DNA from: Benincasa hispida
Lineage: Eukaryota; Streptophyta; Magnoliopsida; Cucurbitales; Cucurbitaceae
Direction: 5' to 3'
DNA: 64,000 nt
Assembly (NCBI RefSeq): GCF_009727055.1
Contig: NC_052349.1
Location: 42,905,364 to 42,969,363, forward strand
Of the stretch, positions 1 through 10,600 are shown in pieces. Within the stretch, counting starts at the first letter, position 1. Every line of letters starts with the position of its first letter. The notes beneath the pieces were generated by a model. The model did not search any database and was not told the DNA's origin. It saw only the letters and a list, made by a program, of their open reading frames with translations. The translations under genes and the position numbers were made by a program.

Positions 1-990
1 CACAATTTTTAATTAGTTTGAAAAATTTAGAGCGAAAAGTGAAGACAGACCGATCGCATTTAAGGTAGTAGGGTGGAGGAAATTATGGCTGCAATGATAA
101 ATTAAAAAACAGTGATTCTATTCATGACAACATCATTGTTAGGAGTTGAGGTTGACAAGGGAGCCTATGTCGAAGGATTGAGATAGAAGAAGATGGAACT
201 GGAATGATCAGTAGTGGCTCCGAAGGAGAAATAAATAAAGCCAGTGGAGAAGGAGTCGAAGTCAAAGTTGATGGTGAAGTATTGGTGGAAGGAGAGGGAG
301 CCACATCCGACGAAGGAAGGGATAAAGACAGAATTCAAGTCGGAGGTGTCGCCCCTATTGGCAGAGGAGCCGATTTCGAAAAGGAAAATGGTGGCAACTT
401 GTTTAAAAAAAAGTTCGGTGTGGTGCTCAGAGCATGACCAACCGATGGTCTCTAGATGTTTGCAATTACAGTATAATTATGAATATTTCTTAATAAGTCA
501 ATTGCAATCTCTGTATGGTTAGGAGTAGTTTAGACTTTTATAAATTCATTGTTTTTTATTTTTAACAAATGAAATATTGATTTGCTATTTTTATAAATGG
601 AAAGTTAAAATCTGTCATTTTTCTTGATAGTCCTTTAAACTTCATCCGTTTTAAACTTTTGCAAATGAAGCATAAAGTTTGGCCCAACAAAAAAATAGAA
701 AAGTCCAAAAGCACTAAAAAAAAAATAGGGGCAGACCCAAAATGAGAATTTTTCTTACAATATACTTATTTTTTATTTTCTTTCAAGTATATCATTTAAT
801 TAAATATCAATTGAATGTTTATATCCTTCGGGATGTATTATTAGAATTTAACAATATATATCCTATTTTAAATGATTAATGTTTTATTCACTGTTGCTAG
901 ACTTGTGAAATACTAAAATAACTAAAGGTCCAAAATTCCCCCACAGTTAAAATGCATGATTGTCGATATACTTAAAATATTAATCGGTGT
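1..990. other. AT-rich region without a recognised gene
   Basis: The first 520 bases are purine-rich and contain two overlapping plus-strand frames (204-437 and 244-522) of 77 and 92 residues that resemble no family I know and show no start context or splice signals. From 530 to 990 the sequence is AT-rich with no coding pattern. I make no gene call here. Confidence 0.5.
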
Positions 991-999
991 TATATACTA

Positions 1000-1640
1000 C
1001 TAATACACTCATGTTTTACTTCTAAATAAATATTGATTGATGTCTGATATATTCATGTCTTATATTTGATATATTGCTAATACACTTAGAATATTATGTT
1101 TATAAAATAAAACACACATGCTTTATTTCAAAATAAGTTACTAATTGAACGTTGATTGACTTCAGCTACATTGCTAATAAAATTAGAATGTTGATTGATG
1201 TTAAATATATTACCGATACACTCAACTCTTATCTTAAGTATTTACTGATTGATGTCTGATACACTCATGTCTTATATATGATATTGTTTATACACTTAGG
1301 ATATCATGCTATAAAATGAAACATGTTTGTTTTGCTTCAAAATAAATTACTAATTGAATGATGATTGTTGTTAGATACACTAATGTGATACACTTGAAAC
1401 GTTGAATGATGGTAGACATATTGTTGATACACTCATGTTTATTTTAAATATTTACTGATTGATGTCTAATATATTCATTTCTTAAATCTATTTATAGTGC
1501 TGATACACCTAAAATATTTAATATTTAATATTATTGTTTATTGATATCTAATAGTATGTTAATGGACTAGAGATTTAATATGTTTGTTGATTGATACACA
1601 AAGATCGTACTAAAAAATTTAATAAGTTTGTTGATTGATA
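1000..1640. repeat. Degenerate tandem repeat, period about 211 bp
   Basis: The phrase TGATGTCTGATA begins near 1038, 1250 and 1460 (third copy TGATGTCTAATA), spacings of 212 and 210 bp. Matching blocks on both sides (cattcatgtcttatat, taatacactta, caaaataa-ttactaattgaa) line up in the same order. About three diverged copies are visible and the pattern fades after 1640. Confidence 0.7.
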
Positions 1641-2895
1641 TTTGATACACTAACGATTGTAATCGAAAATTTAATATGTTTACAGATTGATGTCTGATAG
1701 ATTACTGATGTACCCTACATTTTTGATTTTATATACTAGAAATTTAAATAGATTACTATCGATGAACTTCTAATATACCTACAACTACAATTTTTTAATT
1801 CACATCAGAATTGTTCATAATCTCATGGATCACTATTAAAAAATAATTTTTGGAAGCTTAACCATAACTATAAAAATGAAAATATAAAAACAAAATCAAA
1901 TTAGTGATAACTCACATTGCTGTAAACAAAAAACACAAAAATTATACTAATAAATGAAAAAAAAAAAAAAAAAACATACAAATGATATAAAATGATTTTG
2001 GCATATCTGTTGACTGCTACTGATCTACACTAAATTCGATATATCCTTTATATATCTTATATACCATTAAAATCAAATTTAAAACTAGAAAATATAACCA
2101 TTCTTTAAAACCCGAATCAAAGAAAACCCCACCAAATTGAAAGAAAAAACATTTAGATTAAAAAAAAACACAAAAATCCCCCAAATTGAACAAGAAATCG
2201 AAATAAAAAAAATGAAGAAAATGAAAAAATTGTAAAATACATAATCAAGTGGAAAAATGATGATGATTGAGATAACAAAAAATTGAAAAAGTAAAAAATA
2301 TATACTTGAGAGAGGATTTGATGAAAAATTGAAAGATGAGATATGATGAAAAATTGAAACTGAAAATGATGTCGGAAGAAAAAAGATGAAGAGCAAGTTG
2401 AAGCAGTAAAATTGAAACATTAAAAAAGAAAAGTGGATTTTTTTTTAATATATTTGCAAACCTAAAAATTTGTTGCTATAATTACAAATACTAATACATT
2501 TTGCTACACAATACAATTTTCCTTTCAAAAATGCCATCGGAAGGATTATTCCGACCTTTTTTTTTCAAAAAAAAAAATCTTATTTTTTAATTGAATTTGA
2601 TAATTAAAACATTGTATATAATTTTTAAGATTAAATTGTAAATTAAATATCATCTCTCTTTTTTCTTTCATATTCATTTATAAACATCATATTTGTCATC
2701 CAAATATAACTTTAAATTTTTTTAACAATTTTATAGTATTATAAATAGGGAAATTGCTATGGGTGGCAAAAGAGATTAGGAAAATTGGCGACGTGTCTTT
2801 TGAATTATTTTATAGGAAAATTGTATTGTATAACAAATACATTTTAAGAAACCAAAGTCATGACTTCAACTTTTTGTAATTGTAGGTGTGGAAAT
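1641..2895. other. AT-rich non-coding stretch
   Basis: This stretch contains A-rich tracts near 1955-1975 and 2155-2300 and a short T/A run near 2560. A minus-strand open frame at 2085-2420 encodes only a Phe/Ile/Ser-rich low-complexity string and is taken to be a by-product of A-rich DNA. I see no gene. Confidence 0.5.
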
Positions 2896-2985
2896 CACAT
2901 AGCAATCATATAACAATCACATAAAAATCAGATGATGATTCACATAGCAATCATATAACAATCACATAAAAATCAGATGATGATC
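2896..2985. repeat. 45-bp tandem duplication
   Basis: A 45-bp unit beginning CACATAGCAATCATATAACA is present twice back to back (2896-2940 and 2941-2985), differing only at the last base. The near identity points to a recent local duplication. Confidence 0.9.
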
Positions 2986-3208
2986 AGATTTTCAGGAGGA
3001 AGTTTTTTGCCATGTTTGTTAAAAAAGTAAAGACATGCGCCCAATTTTCAATTTATTTTTTTTGTTAAAGTTGCAATTGCCCCCTTTTTATTTTGTACAA
3101 AATATTCAATTTCCAATCTTCATTCTTTTACGTATTCCTGTTTTATCCTTTTTAATAGTTGTAGACCAAAATCTTATTCTCTTGCATTTTCTGGAAACAC
3201 TAAGACCC

Positions 3209-3509
3209 ATTTGGTAACCATTTTGTTTTTTGTTTTTTGTTTTTGGTTTTTGGATATTAAGCCTATTTTCTTTCAATTTCTTACCATGATTTGCTTCTTT
3301 CTTAAGTATAATGGTTGAATTCTCAGTCAAATTTCAAAAACAGAATCAACTTTTTAAAAATTAATTTTTTTAGTTTTCAAAAGTTGGTTTGGTTTTTTTA
3401 AGCCATTGATAAAAAGTAGATACCAAATGAAGAAATTTGGAAGGAAAATATTGTCAATAGGCTTGATTTTCAAAAACAAAAAATAAAAAATCAAATGATT
3501 ACCAAACGA
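3209..3509. mobile_element. MITE with terminal inverted repeats of about 65 bp
   Basis: The left end (3209-3273) starts CATTTGGTAACCATTTTG, continues T/G-rich and reaches AAGCCTATT. The right end (3445-3509), read in reverse complement, starts CGTTTGGTAATCATTTGATT and also reaches AAGCCTATT. The roughly 300-bp body has no coding potential. Size and terminal structure fit a non-autonomous DNA transposon. I could not identify a clean target-site duplication, so the superfamily is open (hAT-like is possible). Confidence 0.7.
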
Positions 3510-4269
3510 GAACTAAAAAATCCTAAACGTACCGATATTCACTCTCGTTGGATGGCCCCGTCCTACCCTTCCTCTCCTCAACCAAAATGTGTTTGTACTT
3601 CAACATTATACTTACCATCTTTCCCATGGATGTAGTTTTTTTCAAGGATCAACCTCTTTTCCATGGATGTAGATTTCTTTGGCCGAACCACGTAATCTCT
3701 AGTATTCTTCTTCCACTTCTTCATACTCTGCATGTGACCTTTTGTAGATTTCACCATTAGAGGTATTTTCTCTCTTCCTTGTTGATTTGGTCATCAGAGA
3801 AAAAAGTAGAGCTTAGAGAGAGGTATTTCTTTCAACTGAGAAAACATATTGAAACGTTTAATCTGTAGAAAGAAGATTACCTACGTGTTGATCTCATCCA
3901 GCTTTGTGGCTTCAAAATAACCACACTTGGTAGGTCTTTCATCTTGGGCTTAGAAGTTTTAGGATTCAACCCCAAGTAGTACTAGTCAACTAATACTGTT
4001 TATATAATTAATTTTAGTTTTCATAACTTTCCAAGTGATATACTTTAATTGCGCAACTAATATACTTTAGATTTTGTAATTAAAAAGTATATTTACAACC
4101 AAATGAACTTTATTAGGTGTATTATAGTTAGAGTCTATCAGTAAGCTAATATATAAAAAAGTGTATTAGTAAGCTATATATTGAATATCAAAGTGTAAAA
4201 ATGTATCGGCCACATAATGGATATACCTATATTGAAAGAGAGTATATTATGCATGTTTTATTTTATAAA

Positions 4270-4560
4270 CAAGTGCATCATTATCGAGTTTATCAATAAT
4301 ATTTTAGTCAAGTGTATCAGCAATATAAACGATTGCATCATTATCAAGTTTATAAATAGTATATATATCAATCAAGTGCATGAGCAGTATGAACGAGTGT
4401 ATCATTATCAAGTTTATAAATAATATATATCAATCAAGTGTACGAGTAGTATGAACGAGTGCATCATTATCAAGTTTATCAACAATATATCAGTCAAGTG
4501 TATCAGTAGTATATCAGTCCAATGTATCAGTATAAAAGAGTGCATCATTATCAAGTATCA
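4270..4560. repeat. Tandem repeat, period about 60-66 bp
   Basis: The phrase ATCATTATCAAGTTTAT recurs near 4277, 4337, 4401, 4463 and (shortened) 4544, interleaved with CAATCAAGTG and GTATGAACGAGTG phrases. There are four to five imperfect copies. A 68-residue open frame across it simply follows the repeat and is not called as a gene. Confidence 0.75.
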
Positions 4561-5080
4561 TTACAACAAATATCATCTACGATAGTATTAAAAAACACTA
4601 TCATAGACTTTTTATAGCATTTTCGTAATGCTGTCGTAGCCCATGTTATTGAAAATCTTTGACTTTCCATAGCGTTTTTTCACCGCTATAAAAAACGCTA
4701 TAAACAATCCATTTTCGAAAGCACATATATAATGCTATGAAAACATTTCATAGCGTGAGAAAAACTCTATAGAAAGTCTTTTATAGCATTTTCTATAACA
4801 ACACAAAAATGTTATAAAATATATTCAATAGCCTTTTTAATAGATTGTAAGACCACTATAAAAACGTTTCTATAGCGTTTTAAAGATGTTGTCATAGCCG
4901 ATGTTATTGAATGTCTTTGACTTTCCATAGTTTTTTCTGTAGAACTATAAATAACGATATAGAAATTTGATATTCAATAGCTTTAATTTAATGTTATGGA
5001 AACGTTTCATAGTGTTAAAAAAGATGCTATCAAAAGTATGTTATTGAAAGTCTCTGACTTTTAATAGCATTTTTTCATTG
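4557..5080. mobile_element. CACTA-like transposon subterminal region (partial)
   Basis: The block opens with CATTACAACAAATATC, close to the CACTACAA-type ends of plant CACTA elements. It then repeats short subterminal words such as TATAGCG, AACGCTATA and TTTCATAGCGT in both orientations for about 500 bp, as CACTA subterminal regions do. No transposase or matching second end was found, so this is probably a decayed terminus. Confidence 0.4.
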
Positions 5081-5081
5081 T

Positions 5082-5163
5082 AACGCGCACACGTACGCAC
5101 ACGCATGCACACACACGCACACGCGCACACACACGCACACACGTACACACGTGCGCACACAGT
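5082..5163. repeat. AC/CG-rich purine-pyrimidine microsatellite
   Basis: The stretch is an almost uninterrupted alternation of pyrimidine and purine (CACAC with CG steps such as CGCACACGCGCACAC). It abuts the CACTA-like block on its left. Such tracts can adopt Z-DNA in principle. No gene overlaps it. Confidence 0.8.
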
Positions 5164-6137
5164 CGCAAAACTCTATACCCATTATAGATCAGTGTCTATT
5201 TTGATATAAAACAGAAATCAAATGTATTCAAAGGGTTTTTGTAGAACTTGTCTGTTAACATCTAGGTTTAGCCTATCCAACTTTTCTTACTAAGAAAGCA
5301 TAAATAATTTGGAAAATTAAATATTTACATATTGAGAAAGAAATACATAAATAATTAGACTAAGATGCACAAATAGTTAAACAAGTTGTCAAAAAGAACT
5401 GTTTATATGATTTTTAGATTCCATGAAATTCAACTCAAAGATTTAAAAAGTATTTAACTGGAACTTAACTTCCAAATTCCAATATATATTTATATAAAAT
5501 TTTAAATGAATAACCAATCAAACCTTCATTGAGATAAAGTTGGTAAGAATTCAAAGGTGAACAACAAGGAACATCCACAAAAAGACCTAAAAAAGGTGAA
5601 CAAAAGAGGAGACCAACCAAGGAATTAATAAGATTATAAATAACTCCTCCATATTTTATAACTCGAACACTATACAAAAACAAACCATTCTAGGTAGGTG
5701 AAACTTAATAACCATATAAAAAAAAATAGGCCAATATAACTTCACTTAATGTTTAGAAATTAACTCCAAAAATATAATCTGAATAAAATAGGATCCAACT
5801 TCATTAACAATAGTAAAAGTATTACATACGACATTGCAAAACAATTTTGCTACATACTTCTTGAAATCAATGGGAGGAATGTTACATAACATTCATTTTT
5901 TCTTGTAAATAGATTATTGATTTAGCAACACAAAAGAATAGGTAATCACTCAAATATCAAGCAATGTCAAGCTTAAAATTTTGGTAAAAAGATGCATTAT
6001 GAGTAAGAGAAAGCATGAAACTTACAAATAGTTTGCTCAATTAATACAAGTAAAACATCATCTAGGGAAATCACAACTGCACAATCAAGAAACTCAATGG
6101 AAGGACAAATCAAGATCAACAATGGATTGTCTTATCT
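5164..6137. other. Non-coding stretch, nothing recognised
   Basis: The sequence is AT-rich unique-looking DNA. A 72-residue minus-strand frame at 5465-5683 has no recognisable domain and no supporting signals. Confidence 0.4.
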
Positions 6138-6292
6138 TATTACAGATATATCAGTTTCTATTAGTGATAGACCTCTATTAGTTTTTATCACTGATCGACA
6201 TTGATAGACTTTTATCGGTCTCTATTAAAGAAGATTAAAATTTTGCTATTTTATGTAAATACTTTTTCTTATTTTCTATTTTTGAAAATCCC
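6138..6292 (-). mobile_element. Right terminus of a MULE, with internal GATAGAC repeats
   Basis: Read on the minus strand from 6292 the sequence starts GGGATTTTCAAAAATAG, passes through AAAGTATTTACATAAAATAGCAAA and then enters TCTATCA/TGATAGA repeats (6138-6235). This is the same plan as the large MULE's right end at 22615 (GGGAAATTCTTATAAATAAG, TATTTACATTTTATAGCAAA). The matching left end of this copy was not found in the window. Confidence 0.5.
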
Positions 6293-6893
6293 AAAAAATT
6301 AGTGATACTTCATATAATTTAAAATTGTTTGAAATGCTAAAAGTTTGTAAATCACGTAATTTACTTTTAGCAATTTTTCTTATACTTATCTTTTTATTAG
6401 ATAAATGCAAGATTTAAACCACTTGATACTTTTCAACAATATCAACAATAAGTCCCTGATTTGAATGCATACTAAAGTCATCGGTGCGTCGATACTTGAA
6501 TAATGGTCACCAATCATAATAACCTTGTTTATTATTGTAATGAGGAAACATTTTGTATGCATTGTGAAGTTGTGTTGTTGGAAGGAAAAAAACACATATT
6601 ACTTTATAAATAATTTATATTATTATTGTAAATATATTATTAATCTAATAAAATAATATGAAAAAATACGTGCAATATATATATATATAAACATTAAAAA
6701 TGAAGTTACCATCAAAATTTCTCTTTGTATACATTTAGCATAGTAAATGTCTCTTACCTTGGGATGGGTATGTACTCTTTTTATATAGAATTTGGAAGGA
6801 GGGGTTGGACCTCTAATCTCAACATTGATAGTACCATCTTTTATATTAGTTGAGTTAGGTTCATTTTGGCTACCTCCATATCTATGCACAACA

Positions 6894-6894
<1 letters not shown>

Positions 6895-6949
<55 letters not shown>
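6895..6949. repeat. (ATT)n microsatellite, insertion target of the large MULE
   Basis: About 18 perfect ATT triplets end exactly where the MULE terminal GGG begins at 6950. The DNA immediately right of the MULE's other end (22616 onward) is again ATT-rich (ATATTATTATCATTATTATT), so the element appears to have landed inside this microsatellite. Confidence 0.85.
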
Positions 6950-7560
6950 GGGCGATTTTTAAATATAAAAAACCAGGCAAAAATAATTACAATCTATAGT
7001 AAAGAAAACTTATGGAAAGTTGCAGCCCAACCAAAGCCCAAAAATGGTGTGAAATACCAAAAAAGTTCCGCCCTATTTTTCCTCTTCGGCCAATTTTTCC
7101 CTCCAACATTTCATCTCCTTCTTCAGATCAACTTCGTTCACTTTTGTTCTTCTTCTTCTTCTTCCATCACGCTGCTTCACGTCGACTTGGTTATTTTCCA
7201 TCACGCTGCTTCATGCTGCTTCTTCAATCGAAGTTGGTTCATCTTCTCCAACATTTTTCTATTTAGGTCCATTTCATGTTACTATTATTTTAGGTTGTTG
7301 AAGTTGTAGGAAAAGGAAAACATACAAATTTTAGACCAAATATATGTTCAATGTAATTCTATTAGGTACATTAGGAATTCTATCGTTGATACACAATGAT
7401 AGAAGTCTATAAAAGTCTGTTAGTGATGGTCTATTAAAAAAGAACATGATTGTAAGCTCCATCTCACTATGATCTTCACGTTCACAATCACAAAACACTC
7501 AGATTTAACGATCAATAACAATTCAAGAGTCAGGGGATGTAGTATGTTGAGGCTTGAAAT
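6950..7560 (+). mobile_element. Gene-deleted copy of the MULE passenger region
   Basis: Positions 7010-7270 match 8822-9056 (CAGCCCAACCAAAG, ATCACGCTGCTTCACGTCG, ATTTTTCTATTTAGGTCC). From about 7278 the sequence matches the last exon of the DUF1985 gene and its 3' flank (11878 onward, and 12370-12651 joined to 16474-16540). The roughly 2.8 kb between those points in the other copy is absent here. The join lies near 7271-7278, where both parental sequences contain TTTC. The open frames across 6866-7309 mostly reflect the ATT run and leader sequence. Confidence 0.75.
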
Positions 7561-7569
7561 TCTTCTGTC

Positions 7570-8790
7570 GTTTACCAAATGGTAGCTCGATCGTATAGAG
7601 AAGCTCCAAGAACTAAACAATAGTTCAATTATGTAAACGATTGGATAAAAAGTTAGACGATCATGTAGAGAACAGTTGACATTAGCTAAACGATCGTGTA
7701 GATGACAGCTGATGAGCTAAACGATCGTATAGACAATTGAAAACGGAGTTAAACAATGTATCAAGCATTGTCCATCACTGTCTAGCAAGTGAGCACCTAC
7801 ACGATCATGCAACCAATGTCACATGATCGTGTAAAAAACTTTACATGATTGTGTAGCATTAGCTAAACGATTGTTTAGCAAATGCTATACGATCATGTAG
7901 TAAACTCTACATGATCGCATAACAAAAGCTATCCGATCGTTTAACTTTGTAGAATTTAAAGAAAACCTTAAAACAAGAATTCTATCATGAAACATCAATA
8001 AACAATTCATCCACAAATATTTATCACATCAAAAAACTCTACATGATTGTGTAGCATTATCTTCACGTTCACAATCACAAAACACTCAGATTTAACGGTC
8101 AATAATAGTTCAAGAGTCAGAGGAGGTAGTATGTTGAGACTTGAAATTCTTCTGTCATTTAACAAAAACTATACGATCGCATAATAGATATCTCAACGAT
8201 CGTATAACAAAAACTAAACGATCGCGTAGTAGTTAGCCAAACGATCACATAATGGATATCTAAACAATCGCGTAACAGTTAGTTAAATGATCGCTTAATA
8301 TTCTCTAAACGATTGTTTAACAAAAACTATACGATCGCATAATAGATATCTCAACGATCGTATAACAAAAACTAAACGATCACGTAATAGTTAGCCAAAC
8401 AATCGTATTATAAATATCTAAACAATCGTATAATAGTTAGCTAAACAATCACTTAGTATTCTCTAAATGATCGTTTAATAAAAACTATACGATCGCATAA
8501 AGATATCTCAACGATTGTATAGTGGATAGCTAAAGATCACTTAGTATTCTCTATACGATCGCATAATAGTTAGCCAAATTATACCATAATAGATATCTAA
8601 ACGATTGAATAACATTTAGCTAAAAGATCGCTTAGTAATATCTATCTCGTTTAGTAATATCTAAATGCTCACTTAAAGTATTCGTAGGATGCGTTCACCG
8701 TGCAATCGCGTACACGATGGGATAGGACCTACACGATCTTGTAAACGATACTTTAGTAAATTCTAAACGATCGTAGTGTTTATCAATACT
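7570..8790. repeat. CGATCGT minisatellite array 1
   Basis: The array contains dozens of imperfect units built round ACGATCGT, mostly in the forms CTAAACGATCGTGTAG, TACACGATCGTGTA and ACAATCGTATAA, spaced about 15-30 bp apart with short spacers such as TTAGC and AAAACT. The core is palindromic. The block 7790-8035 matches 21815-22085 (AGCAAGTGAGCACCTACACGA, TATCCGATCGTTTAACTTTG), so array segments have been copied within the MULE. There is no coding frame. Confidence 0.85.
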
Positions 8791-8809
8791 TAAATACAAT
8801 CTGTAGCAA

Positions 8810-9232
8810 AAAAAACCTAAGGAAATCTACAGCCCAACCAAAGGCCAACTTTAACATAAAAAATGAAATGAAAAGGGGATTTTTCCCTCAAACATTTCAT
8901 CTCCTTTTTCAGCCAAACTTTATTCACTGTTCTTCTTCTTCTTCTTCCATCATGCTGCTTCACGTCGACTTGTTTATTTTCCATCACACTGCTTCACGAC
9001 GCTTCATCAATCGAAGTAGATTGATCTTCTCCAACATTTTTCTATTTAGGTCCTTTTCTTCAATGGACTTCATTTACAACTTTTCTTATTCTTCTTCTTT
9101 CTAATCCTTCTGCTGCTTCGTCCACCACTATATCAACAACAAAAGGTATAACTCTTTTCTTTTCATGATTATAGTTATTACGTCTGATTTTGTTTACTGG
9201 TAATATTTATTAACCCTAAATTTTGTGTACAA
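8810..9232 (+). promoter_or_regulatory. Leader of the DUF1985-type gene
   Basis: The region contains the pyrimidine-rich CTTCTTCTTCTTCTTCCATCA block and the ATTTTTCTATTTAGGTCC segment shared with the gene-deleted copy. A possible 5' intron begins at 9145 (AAAGGTATAACTC), just before the first likely coding exon. No TATA box was assigned with confidence. Confidence 0.4.
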
Positions 9233-9339
9233 ATGGTAAGCAACATCAAAAGGAAGACTGTTAAAGAAGAAGGAACCTCAAATAAACAAAAGAAGACAAA
9301 AACCCAAAAAGAAGAAAAAGGGAAACTAAGACTAAAGGT

Positions 9340-9612
9340 ATAAACAAACTATGATGGACATTGATAGGGGTATATCACTGTTTATTAGTGATATGAACAT
9401 TTTCTCATATATTTTACGTTATCTATCATTCATACCATGTTTAGTTGGGGCCACTTACAGTTGGTGTTCTGATATTTCTTTTATAGATAGACAGTATTTT
9501 TATCATTCATAGGCTACTTACAACTATCATGCTGATACTTGTATGTTTAAGATAATGGTGAGTGATAGTTTATGATAGAATATAGACATATATCACTTGT
9601 TTATTGTCGATA
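9340..9612. repeat. GATAGAC repeats in intron 1 of the DUF1985-type gene
   Basis: Dispersed units such as TGATAGG, TATCACTGTTTATTAGTGAT, TGATAGTTTATGATAG and TATCACTTG lie between the donor at 9338 and the next coding block near 9631. They are diverged but clearly the same family as the arrays at 18430-18600 and 19535-19660. Confidence 0.6.
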
Positions 9613-10504
9613 CTTGTATGTTTAAACAAGTGGAACAAGAACATGAACATCAAACAATAATGCAAAACCAGAACAAGAATTTGAAGATAACAATATTGAT
9701 CTCATTAGATGTAATACATATTATTAAAAACCAGTTAGATGATAGAAATTTAAATACTTTTAAAAATGGTCCTTTCGTACACTTTCTAGATATAGAAATT
9801 GAGAAAATGCCTACAAGATTCATAAACTACCTTCTAAGAAGATAATGCATCACAAATAAGCCAAATGTCTTGGCTTTTAACTTTAATGTGCATATAGCAG
9901 AGTTTGGATTGAAAGAGTTTTGTTTCACAGGTTTAAGTGGTACTCAACTACCATCAATAGATTTAGAAGAAAAAGAGCAAATTTCTGAACTTAGAAAAAT
10001 AGTCTTTAAGAATGATGATTCAATTGATAGAAAAGACATTGAAAGAAGCTTTAAGTTCCTACATGATTCTGAAAGTAATAGTGTCAAGTTTAAGTTGGCA
10101 AACCTCCTTCTCTTAGAGTCCTTTTTAATCCTAAGGCAAGGTCACAAAGTTATTAATTGAAAACATGTTGACATGTTGGACAATGAAGAAGAATTTAAAA
10201 CCTAGGGGAAGATTGTCATATAATTTGACATATCAAATTTTCAAAAAGGCTTCTTCTACTAAAAAGGATTCTATATGCCTTCAAGGTTTCCCTTTGAAAT
10301 AGTATATTGGGCATTTGAAATAATACATAAACTTTCAACAATAGATATTGGATTTGGAAGAAAAATTTGCAATAAAAGTCTAAGAATAATATCATGACAG
10401 TGCTTGCAACCTGATCATTGGAGAAATCTTGAACAGAATATCTTTCAAAGAAATGATGTAAGTATTTTCTATAATTTCATAGCCTTGTTTTTATTACTTG
10501 CAAT

Positions 10505-10600
10505 GGTTTCAAACAAAAAACAGATAATAGTCTATCACTGATAGACAGTGATAGACTTCTATCACTGTCTATCAGCAAAAATAGTGATAGACATATATCA
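10505..10600. repeat. GATAGAC repeats with a perfect 18-bp hairpin
   Basis: Positions 10538-10555 (CTGATAGACAGTGATAGA) are followed by two bases and then by the exact reverse complement (10558-10575). The block lies in an intron between a GTAAGT donor at 10457 and the coiled-coil exon. Transcribed on either strand it would form an 18-bp stem. Confidence 0.85.

Noticed and set aside
2085..2420. 111-residue minus-strand frame
   Set aside because: It is Phe/Ile/Ser low-complexity sequence from A-rich DNA, with no family resemblance.
5082..5163. AC/CG tract as a regulatory or Z-DNA element
   Set aside because: Only the composition supports this, and no gene lies near it, so it is listed as a microsatellite only.
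6866..7309. 147-residue open frame with a long Leu run
   Set aside because: The Leu run is the ATT microsatellite read in one frame, and the rest crosses the MULE end and leader; no domain is present.
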